The position numbers were made by a program, and so were the translations under genes. This document shows positions 54,077 through 62,661 of a stretch of DNA of 64,000 nucleotides, piece by piece (position 1 is the stretch's first letter; each line of letters starts with the position of its first letter). The notes under the pieces were generated by a model. The model made no database searches. It saw nothing but the letters and a program-made list of their open reading frames with translations, and was not told where the DNA came from. The stretch covers positions 1,116,001-1,180,000 of the forward strand of contig NC_015501.1 of NCBI RefSeq assembly GCF_000212375.1, written 5' to 3'. This DNA comes from Porphyromonas asaccharolytica DSM 20707 (GTDB lineage Bacteria > Bacteroidota > Bacteroidia > Bacteroidales > Porphyromonadaceae).

Positions 54077-56275
54077 CTACTGCTCGAGGCGCACTTGCTG
54101 CACCCCTTTGATACTTTGTAGTTGCGCTTGTAGGGCAAAGAGTGCTTGTCGCTCCCCCTCTCTAAAGGTAAAGGTGCCGTGCCAGAGCCCTCCGTCGAGC
54201 TGCTGCTCCTCGTTGAGTAGGACACACTCGTCCGCCTGATGCAGCGTAGAGATAACACGTCCTATCGCGACAGCGTCATGGAGAGCCGTCACATAGAGCG
54301 TCGCCACCACCGTAGAACTCTCCATACCGCGCCAACGCGCTGGTAGGACACGATCTCCGTGACGACCTAAAATGTCGATGGCGTTGGGGCAGTTGCGGGT
54401 GTGTATCTTAAGTCCCGACTTGGAGGGGTAGGCAAAGATCTCGTCGCCCATCTTAGGGTTGCAGCAGCTAGCCAGTGTGTACTCCAGCCCCTTGAAGTCT
54501 GCTGTGGAGACCACAATCTCCCGTCCGTCGGGAGCCTCTGTCGACTTGATCGCCGTTGGTGTCGGAGCCACCCGTCTGCTCTCGGCAGCACGTGCCTCCG
54601 CATCGGCACAAAGCTCCGCATACTGATCGAGGAAGTTCGGCACATTGATCCGCTCCTCGGAGAGGTCTATGAAGAAGTCCATATTCCCCTTGTACCCCAT
54701 CTTGCGTAAGAGGGTGGTGAAGATAGACTCTTGGTAGACGAGATGTCTATTCTTAAAGCGTCTCTCGAGCAGCTCCTTGCCCGCTTGCAGTCCGCTCTCC
54801 TGCTGGTCACGTATCGCTTGGCGTATCTTGTTCTTAGCCTTGCGGGTGGTGACCGACTGGAGCCAGTCTACGGAGGGACGCTGGTTTTTTGCCGTGGTGA
54901 TGTTGATGACATCGCCATTCTTCAGCTTGTCTCTCAGCTTAGCGCGCTTGCCATTGACCTGTGCGCTCTGCGCCATCAGCCCCACATTAGAGTGTATCGC
55001 AAAGGCAAAGTCTAGGACCGTAGCCCCCTTTGGCAGACGTATCATCTGCCCCGCTGGGGTAAAGACAAAGATATCTCTCGACTCGACTCTGAGTGAGGCC
55101 AGTGTACTTGCCTTCTCCTTATCTCCCGCCAAGTCTTCGATCACCTGCCGCATACTGGTGAGCTGCGAGTCGAGACTAGCCTCTCCTGAGACGCCCTTGT
55201 AGCGCCAGTGTGCAGCCATACCGCTCTCAGCGATGCGATCCATACGGGTGGTGCGGATCTGTATCTCTACGCTCTTGCCTTCAGGCCCCTGTACGGTGAT
55301 CTGTAGCGACTCATAGCCGTTTGCCTTGGGCTGCGAGATCCAGTCGCGGAGGCGCTTCGTATTGGGTGTGTATAGATCCGTCACGATCGAGTAGACGAGC
55401 CAGCACGCCTCATACTCCTCCTCGGGCGGGGCGTCGATGATGATGCGCATGGCGGAGAGATCGTGGATCTCCTCAAAGGAGACCCCTTTGTTGCGCATCT
55501 TGTTCATGATGGAGGTAAATGTTTTGCTCCTCGACTTGATTGTGTAGGGCCAGCGAAGGGGGAGCTCTTCAAGTTTGGCCTGAATGGGAGCCACAAACGC
55601 CTCCATATACTCTTGGCGCGCCACGATGGTCTGCCCCATCAGCTCTTTGATTTCGTAGTAATGCTTAGGGTCGGTGTACTTAAAGATCAAGTCCTCCATC
55701 TGGCTCTTGATCTTGTAAAGCCCTAGACGATGAGCTGTCGGCACGAAGAGTACCTGCGCCACCTGAGCTAGTAGCACCCTGCGACTCTCGTCCATGCGCT
55801 CCTTGGCGTAGACCAACTTATTGAGGCACTCCACGAGGAGTATCAAGACGACACGTATATCCTCGGCGATGGTCAGGAGAAACTCCTCTCCCTGATTCGC
55901 CTGACGTAGGTCGTAGCGGTGATACAATTCATGTGTCTGCGCCAGACGCTCTATGAGGGGAAGCGTGCCAGGCGGGCAAAGCTCCTCGACCTCTTGCGCC
56001 GTGACAGATCCGCGGATGTATGGGGGCTCTAATAGGACAGCCGAGATTGAGACGACACCCAGCCCTATCTCGTCGCAGAGCAGCTGAGCCATCTCAGCTT
56101 GCTCCATAAAGGTCTCCCGATCGTCCTCCCCGGCATTAGCTCCATACTGCCCCTCACGTATGAGTCGCTCGAGTAGCTCCCGATAAGGTGCCACATAGCT
56201 CGCCACCCCCAGCTGATCTGCTGTCCGGAGGAGGTAGCGCATGAGCTCTTGATCATCTCTGTGATGGGTCGGCAT
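54077..56275 (-). CDS. relA: RelA/SpoT-family (p)ppGpp synthetase with degenerate hydrolase domain
   Basis: A 732-residue RSH protein. The synthetase domain (about 225-350) is intact: SRSKTFTSIMNKMRNKGVSF, HDLSAMRIII and KANGYESLQITVQG. The TGS domain (IFVFTPAGQMIRLPKGATVL) and C-terminal ACT-like region follow. The N-terminal HD hydrolase domain is degenerate: the expected LLHD is LLEPPY at 81-86, and the later ADDVRVVLIKLADRLHN stretch is AEDIRVVLILLVECLN (137-152). So it should make but not degrade (p)ppGpp; a second, hydrolase-active RSH would be needed elsewhere in the genome. Confidence 0.92.
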   Translation of the reverse strand: MPTHHRDDQELMRYLLRTADQLGVASYVAPYRELLERLIREGQYGANAGEDDRETFMEQAEMAQLLCDEIGLGVVSISAVLLEPPYIRGSVTAQEVEELCPPGTLPLIERLAQTHELYHRYDLRQANQGEEFLLTIAEDIRVVLILLVECLNKLVYAKERMDESRRVLLAQVAQVLFVPTAHRLGLYKIKSQMEDLIFKYTDPKHYYEIKELMGQTIVARQEYMEAFVAPIQAKLEELPLRWPYTIKSRSKTFTSIMNKMRNKGVSFEEIHDLSAMRIIIDAPPEEEYEACWLVYSIVTDLYTPNTKRLRDWISQPKANGYESLQITVQGPEGKSVEIQIRTTRMDRIAESGMAAHWRYKGVSGEASLDSQLTSMRQVIEDLAGDKEKASTLASLRVESRDIFVFTPAGQMIRLPKGATVLDFAFAIHSNVGLMAQSAQVNGKRAKLRDKLKNGDVINITTAKNQRPSVDWLQSVTTRKAKNKIRQAIRDQQESGLQAGKELLERRFKNRHLVYQESIFTTLLRKMGYKGNMDFFIDLSEERINVPNFLDQYAELCADAEARAAESRRVAPTPTAIKSTEAPDGREIVVSTADFKGLEYTLASCCNPKMGDEIFAYPSKSGLKIHTRNCPNAIDILGRHGDRVLPARWRGMESSTVVATLYVTALHDAVAIGRVISTLHQADECVLLNEEQQLDGGLWHGTFTFREGERQALFALQAQLQSIKGVQQVRLEQ

Positions 56276-56283
56276 GGGGCTTA

Positions 56284-56402
56284 GAGGTTAGATTTTAGAA
56301 ATTAGAGGTTAGAGGTTAGAGGTTAGAGGGGAGAGAAGCTAGGAAGGGTTAGAACCAAAGTCTAATCTCTAACTTCTAATCTCTAATTTCTAATCTCTAA
56401 AT
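56284..56402. repeat. TTAGAGG-type inverted repeat between relA and folK
   Basis: The left arm is about 56284-56330 (repeats of GGTTAGA), the right arm about 56370-56402 (repeats of CTCTAATTTCTAATC). The two are imperfectly complementary over about 30 bp. Same family as 13713-13821. Confidence 0.8.
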
Positions 56403-56403
56403 C

Positions 56404-56784
56404 CTACAACTCATCTAGCTCTTCTAGTCCTGCGACGACATAGGGGCGGACCATATCTTGTGGCTTGTAGACCTCATCGTTCCACTCGATGATGTCTAGA
56501 TCCATCGGTATGATACCCTCTTCGTCGTCATCGTGGTCACGTCCGAGCTTAGTCTCTAGCTTCTTTAGCTTAGCCTCTAGAGTCTCTCTATCTAGGTCGG
56601 TCTCAAAGAGCGCGATCAGATTGAGAAAAGCCTTAGCATCCTCGGGCATATCCATAGGCTCCGTGAGCTGAGGCGTCGAAAAGCGTATCGTGGGGAAGTG
56701 CTTCGTGAGTATCTCCATAACCTCCTTAACGTTGGCCGTGCGATGCTCATTACTGCCTATGCTGATGATCGCTTTGTTTTTCAT
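56404..56784 (-). CDS. folK: Short HPPK-like protein (FolK family)
   Basis: A 126-residue protein. FolK signatures are present: the start IISIGSNE, FLNLIALFETDLD in the middle and the metal-site motif IPMDLDIIEWND. Usual FolK proteins have about 155-165 residues, so this is a compact version; the C-terminal strand region is short. FolK transfers pyrophosphate from ATP to hydroxymethylpterin in folate synthesis. Whether the short form keeps that activity is not shown. Confidence 0.78.
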   Translation of the reverse strand: MKNKAIISIGSNEHRTANVKEVMEILTKHFPTIRFSTPQLTEPMDMPEDAKAFLNLIALFETDLDRETLEAKLKKLETKLGRDHDDDEEGIIPMDLDIIEWNDEVYKPQDMVRPYVVAGLEELDEL

Positions 56785-56808
56785 TGCTTATTATTGGTAG
56801 TCTAGCGT

Positions 56809-57906
56809 CTAAAAGTTATTGTCTTCTTCAGGGTCCACAGCTTCTTGTCCTCGTAGGGAGTAGTCGTGGATCAGGTTGTATAGCTGCGCCGCCCAGTGCG
56901 GATCTAGTCCATACTGAGTCGCTAGCTCTATATAGTGAGCCTCTACAGCTGCTCGTTGCTCAGCTTGATAGAGGCCTAGATGGTTGGCCGTCTTATAGCG
57001 TCCTATGGTTTGCGTGAGCTTGTAGCGCTCCGCTAATAGCTCTACGAGTGCGGCGTCTAGATCTCGCAGTTGATAGCGCATCGGGCGAAGCATCGCCTCG
57101 TGGTCATCGCTGGGGTGCTGTAGCGACTCGAGCAACTGGTGTAGCTGCTCAGGCGTGATCTGCTGACGAGCATCTGTCCAAGCGTGCTCGGGGTCGCAGT
57201 GACACTCGATCATAAAGCCATCGATAGGGTAGAGTAGTCCTGTGCGGCAGACCGCCTCTAGGAGGTCTGCTCGTCCTGCGATGTGACTCGGATCAAGTAA
57301 GATGGGTAGGTGTTCCCCCGTGCCATAACGCTTTTGGTAGAGCGTGCGCAGCTGGGCGATCATCTCCCAATGCGGACTATTGCGTAGCTGCTTGGTGTAA
57401 ACTGGTGTACAGCCTCTCAGGATAGCCATCACCTGGGCGACGCCTCGACTCTTGATACGCTCTAAGGCACCCATCCATAGGGGGGCATCGGGACTGATCG
57501 GATTCTTGACCAGGACGGTCTGTGTTGCTCCCTCTAGTTGCTCGGCGATCGCCTCTACCATAAAGGGATTGCTCACTGTGCGAGCACCGATCCATACGAA
57601 GTCAACGCCTGCAGTGCGCACTGCCTCGACCTGCTCAGGCAGGCAGACCTCGGTGCCCACCTTGAGACCCGTAGAGGTCTGCACCTCTTGGAGCCAAGCA
57701 AGTCCCTCCACTCCGACACCCTCGAAGGATCCCGGACGGGTACGAGGCTTCCACAAGGCAGCCCGAAAATGTGTGACACCTTGCGCCTTTAGTCCTTGAG
57801 CGACCTCAAGCAGTTGCTCGCGGCTCTCTGCACTGCAGGGACCCGCTACCAGCATCTGACTCGCTGGAGGCTCCTCAAGGGTACTATGGGCGGACGAATC
57901 ATCCAT
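56809..57906 (-). CDS. aroG: Bifunctional DAHP synthase / chorismate mutase
   Basis: A 365-residue two-domain enzyme. The N-terminal part (about 1-255) is a type I-beta DAHP synthase: LVAGPCSAESREQLLEVA, RAALWKPRTRPGSFEG, DFVWIGARTVSNPFMVE, LVKNPISPD and LLDPSHIAGR. The C-terminal part (about 275-350) is an AroQ-type chorismate mutase (LRDLDAALVELLAERYKLTQTIGRYK). It feeds the shikimate pathway and so the chorismate used by the adjacent men operon; the mutase domain may give feedback control by prephenate, as known for this family. Confidence 0.94.
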   Translation of the reverse strand: MDDSSAHSTLEEPPASQMLVAGPCSAESREQLLEVAQGLKAQGVTHFRAALWKPRTRPGSFEGVGVEGLAWLQEVQTSTGLKVGTEVCLPEQVEAVRTAGVDFVWIGARTVSNPFMVEAIAEQLEGATQTVLVKNPISPDAPLWMGALERIKSRGVAQVMAILRGCTPVYTKQLRNSPHWEMIAQLRTLYQKRYGTGEHLPILLDPSHIAGRADLLEAVCRTGLLYPIDGFMIECHCDPEHAWTDARQQITPEQLHQLLESLQHPSDDHEAMLRPMRYQLRDLDAALVELLAERYKLTQTIGRYKTANHLGLYQAEQRAAVEAHYIELATQYGLDPHWAAQLYNLIHDYSLRGQEAVDPEEDNNF

Positions 57907-57936
57907 ATCTAAGGTCGTATACTCGTTTACTCGCTA

Positions 57937-57944
57937 CAAAGGTA
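57937..57944 (-). promoter_or_regulatory. -7 box (TACCTTTG, minus strand) for DAHP synthase
   Basis: CAAAGGTA on the plus strand reads TACCTTTG on the minus strand, 30 bp before the start codon. Confidence 0.65.
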
Positions 57945-58018
57945 TTAAAACTATTCCGACTAGAGGCACTCGGATCGGATACATTATTAATATAGTGTCT
58001 GGCGGAGGGGACATCACC

Positions 58019-58175
58019 TTGTGGGGACGTACGGTCTGTGCGTCCGTTGTAGTACAGCGAGACGACTCCTGTAGGGACGTACGGTCTGTGCGTCCGTCCC
58101 CGTAAAAGGTTACTGCGTCAGGCTAGTTCGACAACGGACGCCCTCCCGCTAGACACACCCGAGCGTCCCTACACA
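58019..58175. repeat. GGACGCACGG-family units (diverged)
   Basis: Two diverged units with GGGACGTACGGTCTGTGCGT arms (58024-58043 and 58074-58093) and a facing CGTCCCTACA arm at about 58164-58173. They are related to the units at 13182 and 39540. Confidence 0.7.
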
Positions 58176-58272
58176 GGGTTACTCGTCCCGTACGTCAAGA
58201 CACCAGGCTACCCGTCTCAGGCGTCTTTACGGAGAGCAGACGACCGCTTGCGGTCGGACGCTTCGTAGCCCC

Positions 58273-58452
58273 CAGTCGGAGGGGCAACGCCCCGAACGAC
58301 TGCGGGGTAGGGAAGTCACCTGAAACAAGCGACCTCCCCTTGTGGGAGGTCGGACTGGAGCTGTAGTCCTTGTCTGGTCCGACCCACAAGGGGTCGATAA
58401 ACTATTACCATATTGCCACCATCGGTCGTTCGGGGCTTTGCCCCTCCGACCG
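58273..58452. repeat. Inverted pair of GTCGGAGGGGCAACGCC elements
   Basis: The sequence at 58273-58298 is repeated as its reverse complement at 58426-58451 (one loop difference, AAC versus AAAG). Each copy is itself a small hairpin (GGGGC/GCCCC). Separate from the other repeat families. Confidence 0.7.
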
Positions 58453-58565
58453 ACGGCTACGATGCGTCGGACCTCTCACGAGGTCCTTCTGTGTGCGTCT
58501 GTCTATTATGTTGCTGGTATTACAGCATTTGATGGCTGGATTTGTCGTGTTGATGTGATTCGTGT

Positions 58566-58645
58566 AGGGGCGGACCTGCGTGTCCGCCCGCAGAATAGAC
58601 TACGCTCAGGTGAGGACAGGCGGACACACAGGTCCGCCCCTACGG
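58566..58645. repeat. GGGGCGGACCTGCGTGTCCGCC inverted repeat
   Basis: GTAGGGGCGGACCTG (from 58564) faces CAGGTCCGCCCCTAC (to about 58643): a near-perfect 15-bp outer stem enclosing smaller GGCGGAC palindromes. Confidence 0.7.
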
Positions 58646-58844
58646 TGGGAGCTCCCACCCCGCCGAGCGGTCCCCTGAAGAGAAGTAGACCGAGCTTGCG
58701 AAACGAGAAAAAACTTCGCTTTTTACTTGCATATGAACTTAGAAAGCAAAGGGTTACACGTAGGGTCACACGTGTCGACTAGGCTACGTATATAATAAGG
58801 TAAATAGTCCGGAAGGGTCGTCCCATACTGATGGAACGAAAATC

Positions 58845-59080
58845 TCCCACCCGCGTTGGGACGAAAAATCCCAAGGGAGGGATGAAATGATCCCAAGGGA
58901 GGGATGAAATGATCCCCACGTAGGAATTTGCAAATCCCCACGTGGAAAAAGAAAATTCTCCACGTGGAGAAGAAATAAAACTTCGGAGGAATGAAATGAA
59001 ACTTCGGAGGAATCATTTCGCCGCCACGTGGAAAAACAAAAATAGCCACGTAGGAAATTCAGATTTCCTACGTGGCTATT
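58845..59080. repeat. Diverged CCACGTGG/CCAAGGGAGG hairpin-module array
   Basis: The left part has two ATCCC/GGGAT modules around an AAGGGA core (58870-58905). The middle has several CCACGTGG motifs and paired ACTTCGGAGGAAT motifs as in copies A-C. The right end is a perfect 18-bp hairpin at 59041-59080 with a TCAG loop. It ends 186 bp upstream of the efflux-operon promoter. The whole 57.95-59.27 kb gap holds only repeats; no gene is supported. Confidence 0.8.
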
Positions 59081-59265
59081 GTGTTATAGGTGTTCGTCTG
59101 CCGTGACACACTCCTGTGGAGATCCTTTTATAGATGGGCTGTATAGTGCCGTTTTAAGCTTTTCAGGCTCCTTTAGACGGCTGATTATGAGATTGCTCGA
59201 CAGAGCTGTTTGGTTCAAGTTGTACACTGTTGCGTTTTTCCTATTGCAGATTCAAATATTTGTAC

Positions 59266-59273
59266 TACCTTTG
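59266..59273 (+). promoter_or_regulatory. -7 box (TACCTTTG) for the efflux operon
   Basis: TACCTTTG lies 39 bp upstream of the ATG at 59313. A TTG at about 59244 could be the -33 element. Confidence 0.65.
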
Positions 59274-59312
59274 CAGTGTACTACTTAAGACAAACGCTAA
59301 GCAAACAAGCTT

Positions 59313-60032
59313 ATGAATGCTAAACCAGTCATATCGCTACGCAATCTGCACAAGACCTACCAGGGCGCGCAGCCGCTACATGTCCTCAAGGGGATCAACC
59401 TCGACATCTTCCCAGGCGAGATGGTCGCTATCATGGGAGCTTCGGGCTCGGGCAAGAGTACGCTCCTCAACATCCTCGGGCTCCTCGATAGCTACGACGA
59501 GGGGAGCTACCATCTAGGAGAGGAGCTACTGAGCAATAGCCTCTCGGAGAACCGCGCCGCCGAGATCCGTTCTAGACAAATAGGATTCGTCTTCCAGTCG
59601 TTTAACCTTATCCCCTTCAAGAATGCGCTGGACAACATTGCCCTGCCACTCTTTTACCAAGGAGTAGGTCGCAAGGAGCGCACCAAGCGTGCTGCCGAGT
59701 TGCTCGCCCGTATGGGGCTAGCCGACTGGGCGGAGCACCTGCCGAGCGAGATGTCGGGAGGACAGAAGCAGCGCATAGCAATCGCACGAGCCCTCATCAC
59801 CACGCCCTCAGTCATCCTAGCCGATGAGCCGACGGGAGCTTTGGATAGCAAGACCACCATCGAGGTGATGGAGCTACTGCGAGAGATCAATCGCGAGTCG
59901 CACCTGACGATGATTATCGTGACGCACGAGCCTGGCGTAGCCGAGATGTGTGACCGCACGATACATATCAAGGATGGGCTGATCGAGGGGGGCGGTCTGA
60001 CGAGCAGTCTGCCCGAGGAGGTGTTTGAGTAA
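59313..60032 (+). CDS. MacB-type ABC transporter ATPase
   Basis: A 239-residue ATP-binding protein. Walker A is GASGSGKST, the signature MSGGQKQR, Walker B VILADEPTGALD and the H-loop His in IIVTHEP. It belongs to the LolD/MacB/FtsE family, which powers mechanotransmission across the envelope. It is followed 15 bp later by two MacB-like permeases and an adaptor. Confidence 0.94.
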   Translation: MNAKPVISLRNLHKTYQGAQPLHVLKGINLDIFPGEMVAIMGASGSGKSTLLNILGLLDSYDEGSYHLGEELLSNSLSENRAAEIRSRQIGFVFQSFNLIPFKNALDNIALPLFYQGVGRKERTKRAAELLARMGLADWAEHLPSEMSGGQKQRIAIARALITTPSVILADEPTGALDSKTTIEVMELLREINRESHLTMIIVTHEPGVAEMCDRTIHIKDGLIEGGGLTSSLPEEVFE

Positions 60033-60047
60033 AGAGGATCACATATT

Positions 60048-61328
60048 ATGCGTATAGGACACGAATACTTCTCCGAGATCATAGACAATCTCAAGCGCAA
60101 CCGCCTGCGCACCTTCCTGACAGGCTTTGCCGTAGCGTGGGGAATCATCTTTCTAGTCATCCTCCTTAGCATCGGCGTGGGGCTTAATCGTGGTATCTCT
60201 AAGAGTGCCAACGCGGGCGACACGGAGCCAAACTACGGCATATACTTTGGCGTCTGGATGACCAACCTCCCTTACCAGGGTTACCCAGCCGGTCGGTGGC
60301 TGTTCCTCGCTGAGTCGCAGTTCGCACAGTTGCAGGAGATGGTGCCGGCTATTGAGGACATCACACCCAGATTCAGATCTTGGAATAAGATAACCTACGC
60401 ATCACAGGTGACCGAGGGGTCGGTAAAGGGTATCGGTGCCAACTATTTCGGACACTTCGAGACTCGTGTCAAGATGCTGGCGGGACGTAGCATCAATGGC
60501 AACGACGTATATAATAGGGAGAAGACACTCCTCATTAGCTCCTCCGATGCGCTCAAGCTCTTTGGCACAGATCAGTACGGTGAGGCACTAGGCAAGATTG
60601 TCTCCGTCGACAATGTCTCCTTTACCGTGGTGGGTGTCTACGAAGCTCAGCAAAACCAATCGGCATCCTATATGCCGAGCAGCACCTTTACCATGATTGA
60701 TTCCAATGATCAGCGTATCGATGGTGGCTATATCTATGCGCCTACGATACGGAGCAAGAAGGATTTCGAGGCTTTCGACAAAGAGCTCCTCAAAGCACTC
60801 AGCTCGATACTCTCCTTCTCGCCCGATGATGATCAGGCGATGTACTCCTACTCAAACTATGTCAACAACGAGCAGTATAATAAGGTAGTCAACTACTTCT
60901 ACCTCTTCCTCTGGATCGTCGGGCTGAGCACGCTCCTCATCGGAATCGTTGGCGTGAGCAACATCATGCTGGTCACGGTGCGGGAGCGATACAAAGAGAT
61001 CGGCATACGCAAGGCTCTGGGCGCTAAGCCCCGTGACATCCTAGCGATGATTATGGTCGAGAGCCTCCTCATCACGGCGGTGGCGGGTGCTATCGGTCTG
61101 GTCATTGCCGTGGGGCTCGTCGCTCTAGGCGACTACCTCGTGACCGCTTACCACATTGGCGAGTTCTCCATTATGGGCGAGACGATCCACCTCTTTGACA
61201 CGCCAGTCCTCTCGCCACAGATGGCGCTGGGCATCCTCGTTGTGATGATCATTGCGGGGATCGTGGCGGGCTACACGCCAGCTCGTAGAGCGATACGTAT
61301 TTCGGCTATTGAAGCGATGAGAGATTAG
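60048..61328 (+). CDS. MacB-like ABC permease, first of two
   Basis: A 426-residue membrane protein with the MacB_PCD/FtsX layout. One N-terminal helix (FLTGFAVAWGIIFLVILLSIGVG) is followed by a large periplasmic domain (about 45-290) and three C-terminal helices. The FtsX signature VSNIMLVTVRERYKEIGIRKALGAKPRDI is intact. Likely works with the next permease as a heterodimer. Confidence 0.92.
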   Translation: MRIGHEYFSEIIDNLKRNRLRTFLTGFAVAWGIIFLVILLSIGVGLNRGISKSANAGDTEPNYGIYFGVWMTNLPYQGYPAGRWLFLAESQFAQLQEMVPAIEDITPRFRSWNKITYASQVTEGSVKGIGANYFGHFETRVKMLAGRSINGNDVYNREKTLLISSSDALKLFGTDQYGEALGKIVSVDNVSFTVVGVYEAQQNQSASYMPSSTFTMIDSNDQRIDGGYIYAPTIRSKKDFEAFDKELLKALSSILSFSPDDDQAMYSYSNYVNNEQYNKVVNYFYLFLWIVGLSTLLIGIVGVSNIMLVTVRERYKEIGIRKALGAKPRDILAMIMVESLLITAVAGAIGLVIAVGLVALGDYLVTAYHIGEFSIMGETIHLFDTPVLSPQMALGILVVMIIAGIVAGYTPARRAIRISAIEAMRD

Positions 61329-61356
61329 TGACACACCCTAGCGTAAAGACTGTACT

Positions 61357-62616
61357 ATGAGACTATTTGATCGAGATATCTGGGGTGAAGCTTTTCACTC
61401 CTTACGAACGAATCGCAAGCGTTCCATCGCAACCGCCTTCGGCATCTTCTGGGGCATCTTGATGCTGGTCATCTTGATGAGCTTGAGCCAAGGTTTCTCC
61501 AACGGCATGCGCAAGCAGCTAGGTGGTATCTCAAGCAATACCACGATGCTTTACTGCTCCACAACCAGTAAACCGTACAAAGGTTACCCCACCGATCGCT
61601 GGTGGTCGCTCTCAGTGAGCGATATAGACAACCTCCAGAAGCGTTTCCCCGAGATAGAGACGATATCTCCTATCCAGCAAGGTGCATGGGATACCGCCGT
61701 CAGCTACGGCACCAAGAGTACGACAGCACCGCTCTACTCCGCCTGGACCTCTTATGACCAGATCGTCTACTCGACCCTCCTGGCGGGACGACGGCTCAAC
61801 GAGAGCGACGAGCAGCAGCGACGTCGCAACTGTACCATCGGTGAGGAGGTGAGCCAGAAGTTCTTCGCTTCGCACGAGGAGGCATTGGGCAAGGTGATCA
61901 ATATTGACGGCTCTTACTACACCGTCGTGGGAGTCCTCAAGGGCAAGTCTAAAGGGATGAATATCAATGGTTCTGAAGAGCAAAAGGTGCGTATCCCCTA
62001 TACGATCCTTAGCGCATCACTCGGCCAAAGCAATGAGGTCTACCACTTCCTCTACTCGCTCCATGGCGATGGTAAGGATAGCAAAGCGATCAACGACCGC
62101 ATCAAAGCCTACATCCGCTCTACCCACGACATAGCACCAGACGATGAGAGCGCCATAGGTGAGTTCAACATCTCAGAGATCTTCACCGCCCAAAACTCTA
62201 TGCTGTGGGGTGTCAATGTCTTCGTCTGGTTCATCGGTATCGGCACGCTCCTCTCGGGCATCATCGGCATTAGCAATATCATGCTCGTCTCCGTCAAGGA
62301 GCGCACCCGTGAGATCGGCATACGTCGTGCACTCGGTGCCCAGCGCAAAGACATCATACGACTCATCCTCCTAGAGAGCGGCATGCTGAGCCTCCTCGCG
62401 GGGCTCCTAGGTCTTCTCCTCGGTGTGGGGATTATGTCTATCGTCTCGCAGATCACCGCCTCCATGGAAAACGAGATGCTGGTCAATCCGCTGATCCCCT
62501 TTGGCACAGCGATTGGCGCACTCCTCTTCATCGTCATCGGAGGCGTGGTGGGCGGTCTCTTGCCGCTCAAGAAAGCGCTCGAGATTCGCTCCATCGAAGC
62601 GATTCGTGAGGAGTAA
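61357..62616 (+). CDS. MacB-like ABC permease, second of two
   Basis: A 419-residue paralogue of the preceding gene. It has the same layout and signature (ISNIMLVSVKERTREIGIRRALGAQRKDI) but a different periplasmic domain (about 45-280). It starts 28 bp after the first permease and is followed by the adaptor gene after 45 bp. Confidence 0.92.
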   Translation: MRLFDRDIWGEAFHSLRTNRKRSIATAFGIFWGILMLVILMSLSQGFSNGMRKQLGGISSNTTMLYCSTTSKPYKGYPTDRWWSLSVSDIDNLQKRFPEIETISPIQQGAWDTAVSYGTKSTTAPLYSAWTSYDQIVYSTLLAGRRLNESDEQQRRRNCTIGEEVSQKFFASHEEALGKVINIDGSYYTVVGVLKGKSKGMNINGSEEQKVRIPYTILSASLGQSNEVYHFLYSLHGDGKDSKAINDRIKAYIRSTHDIAPDDESAIGEFNISEIFTAQNSMLWGVNVFVWFIGIGTLLSGIIGISNIMLVSVKERTREIGIRRALGAQRKDIIRLILLESGMLSLLAGLLGLLLGVGIMSIVSQITASMENEMLVNPLIPFGTAIGALLFIVIGGVVGGLLPLKKALEIRSIEAIREE

Positions 62617-62661
62617 ACCAACAATCAACTTTAGGTAAAAACAAACACAACATAAAGAACT

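Noticed and set aside
58342-58782. A 146-codon plus-strand frame in the repeat-rich gap
   Set aside because: It runs through two inverted-repeat families and looks non-coding.
59079-59288. A 69-codon frame upstream of the efflux operon
   Set aside because: It spans the efflux promoter and has no recognisable feature beyond a hydrophobic stretch; left out as unsupported.
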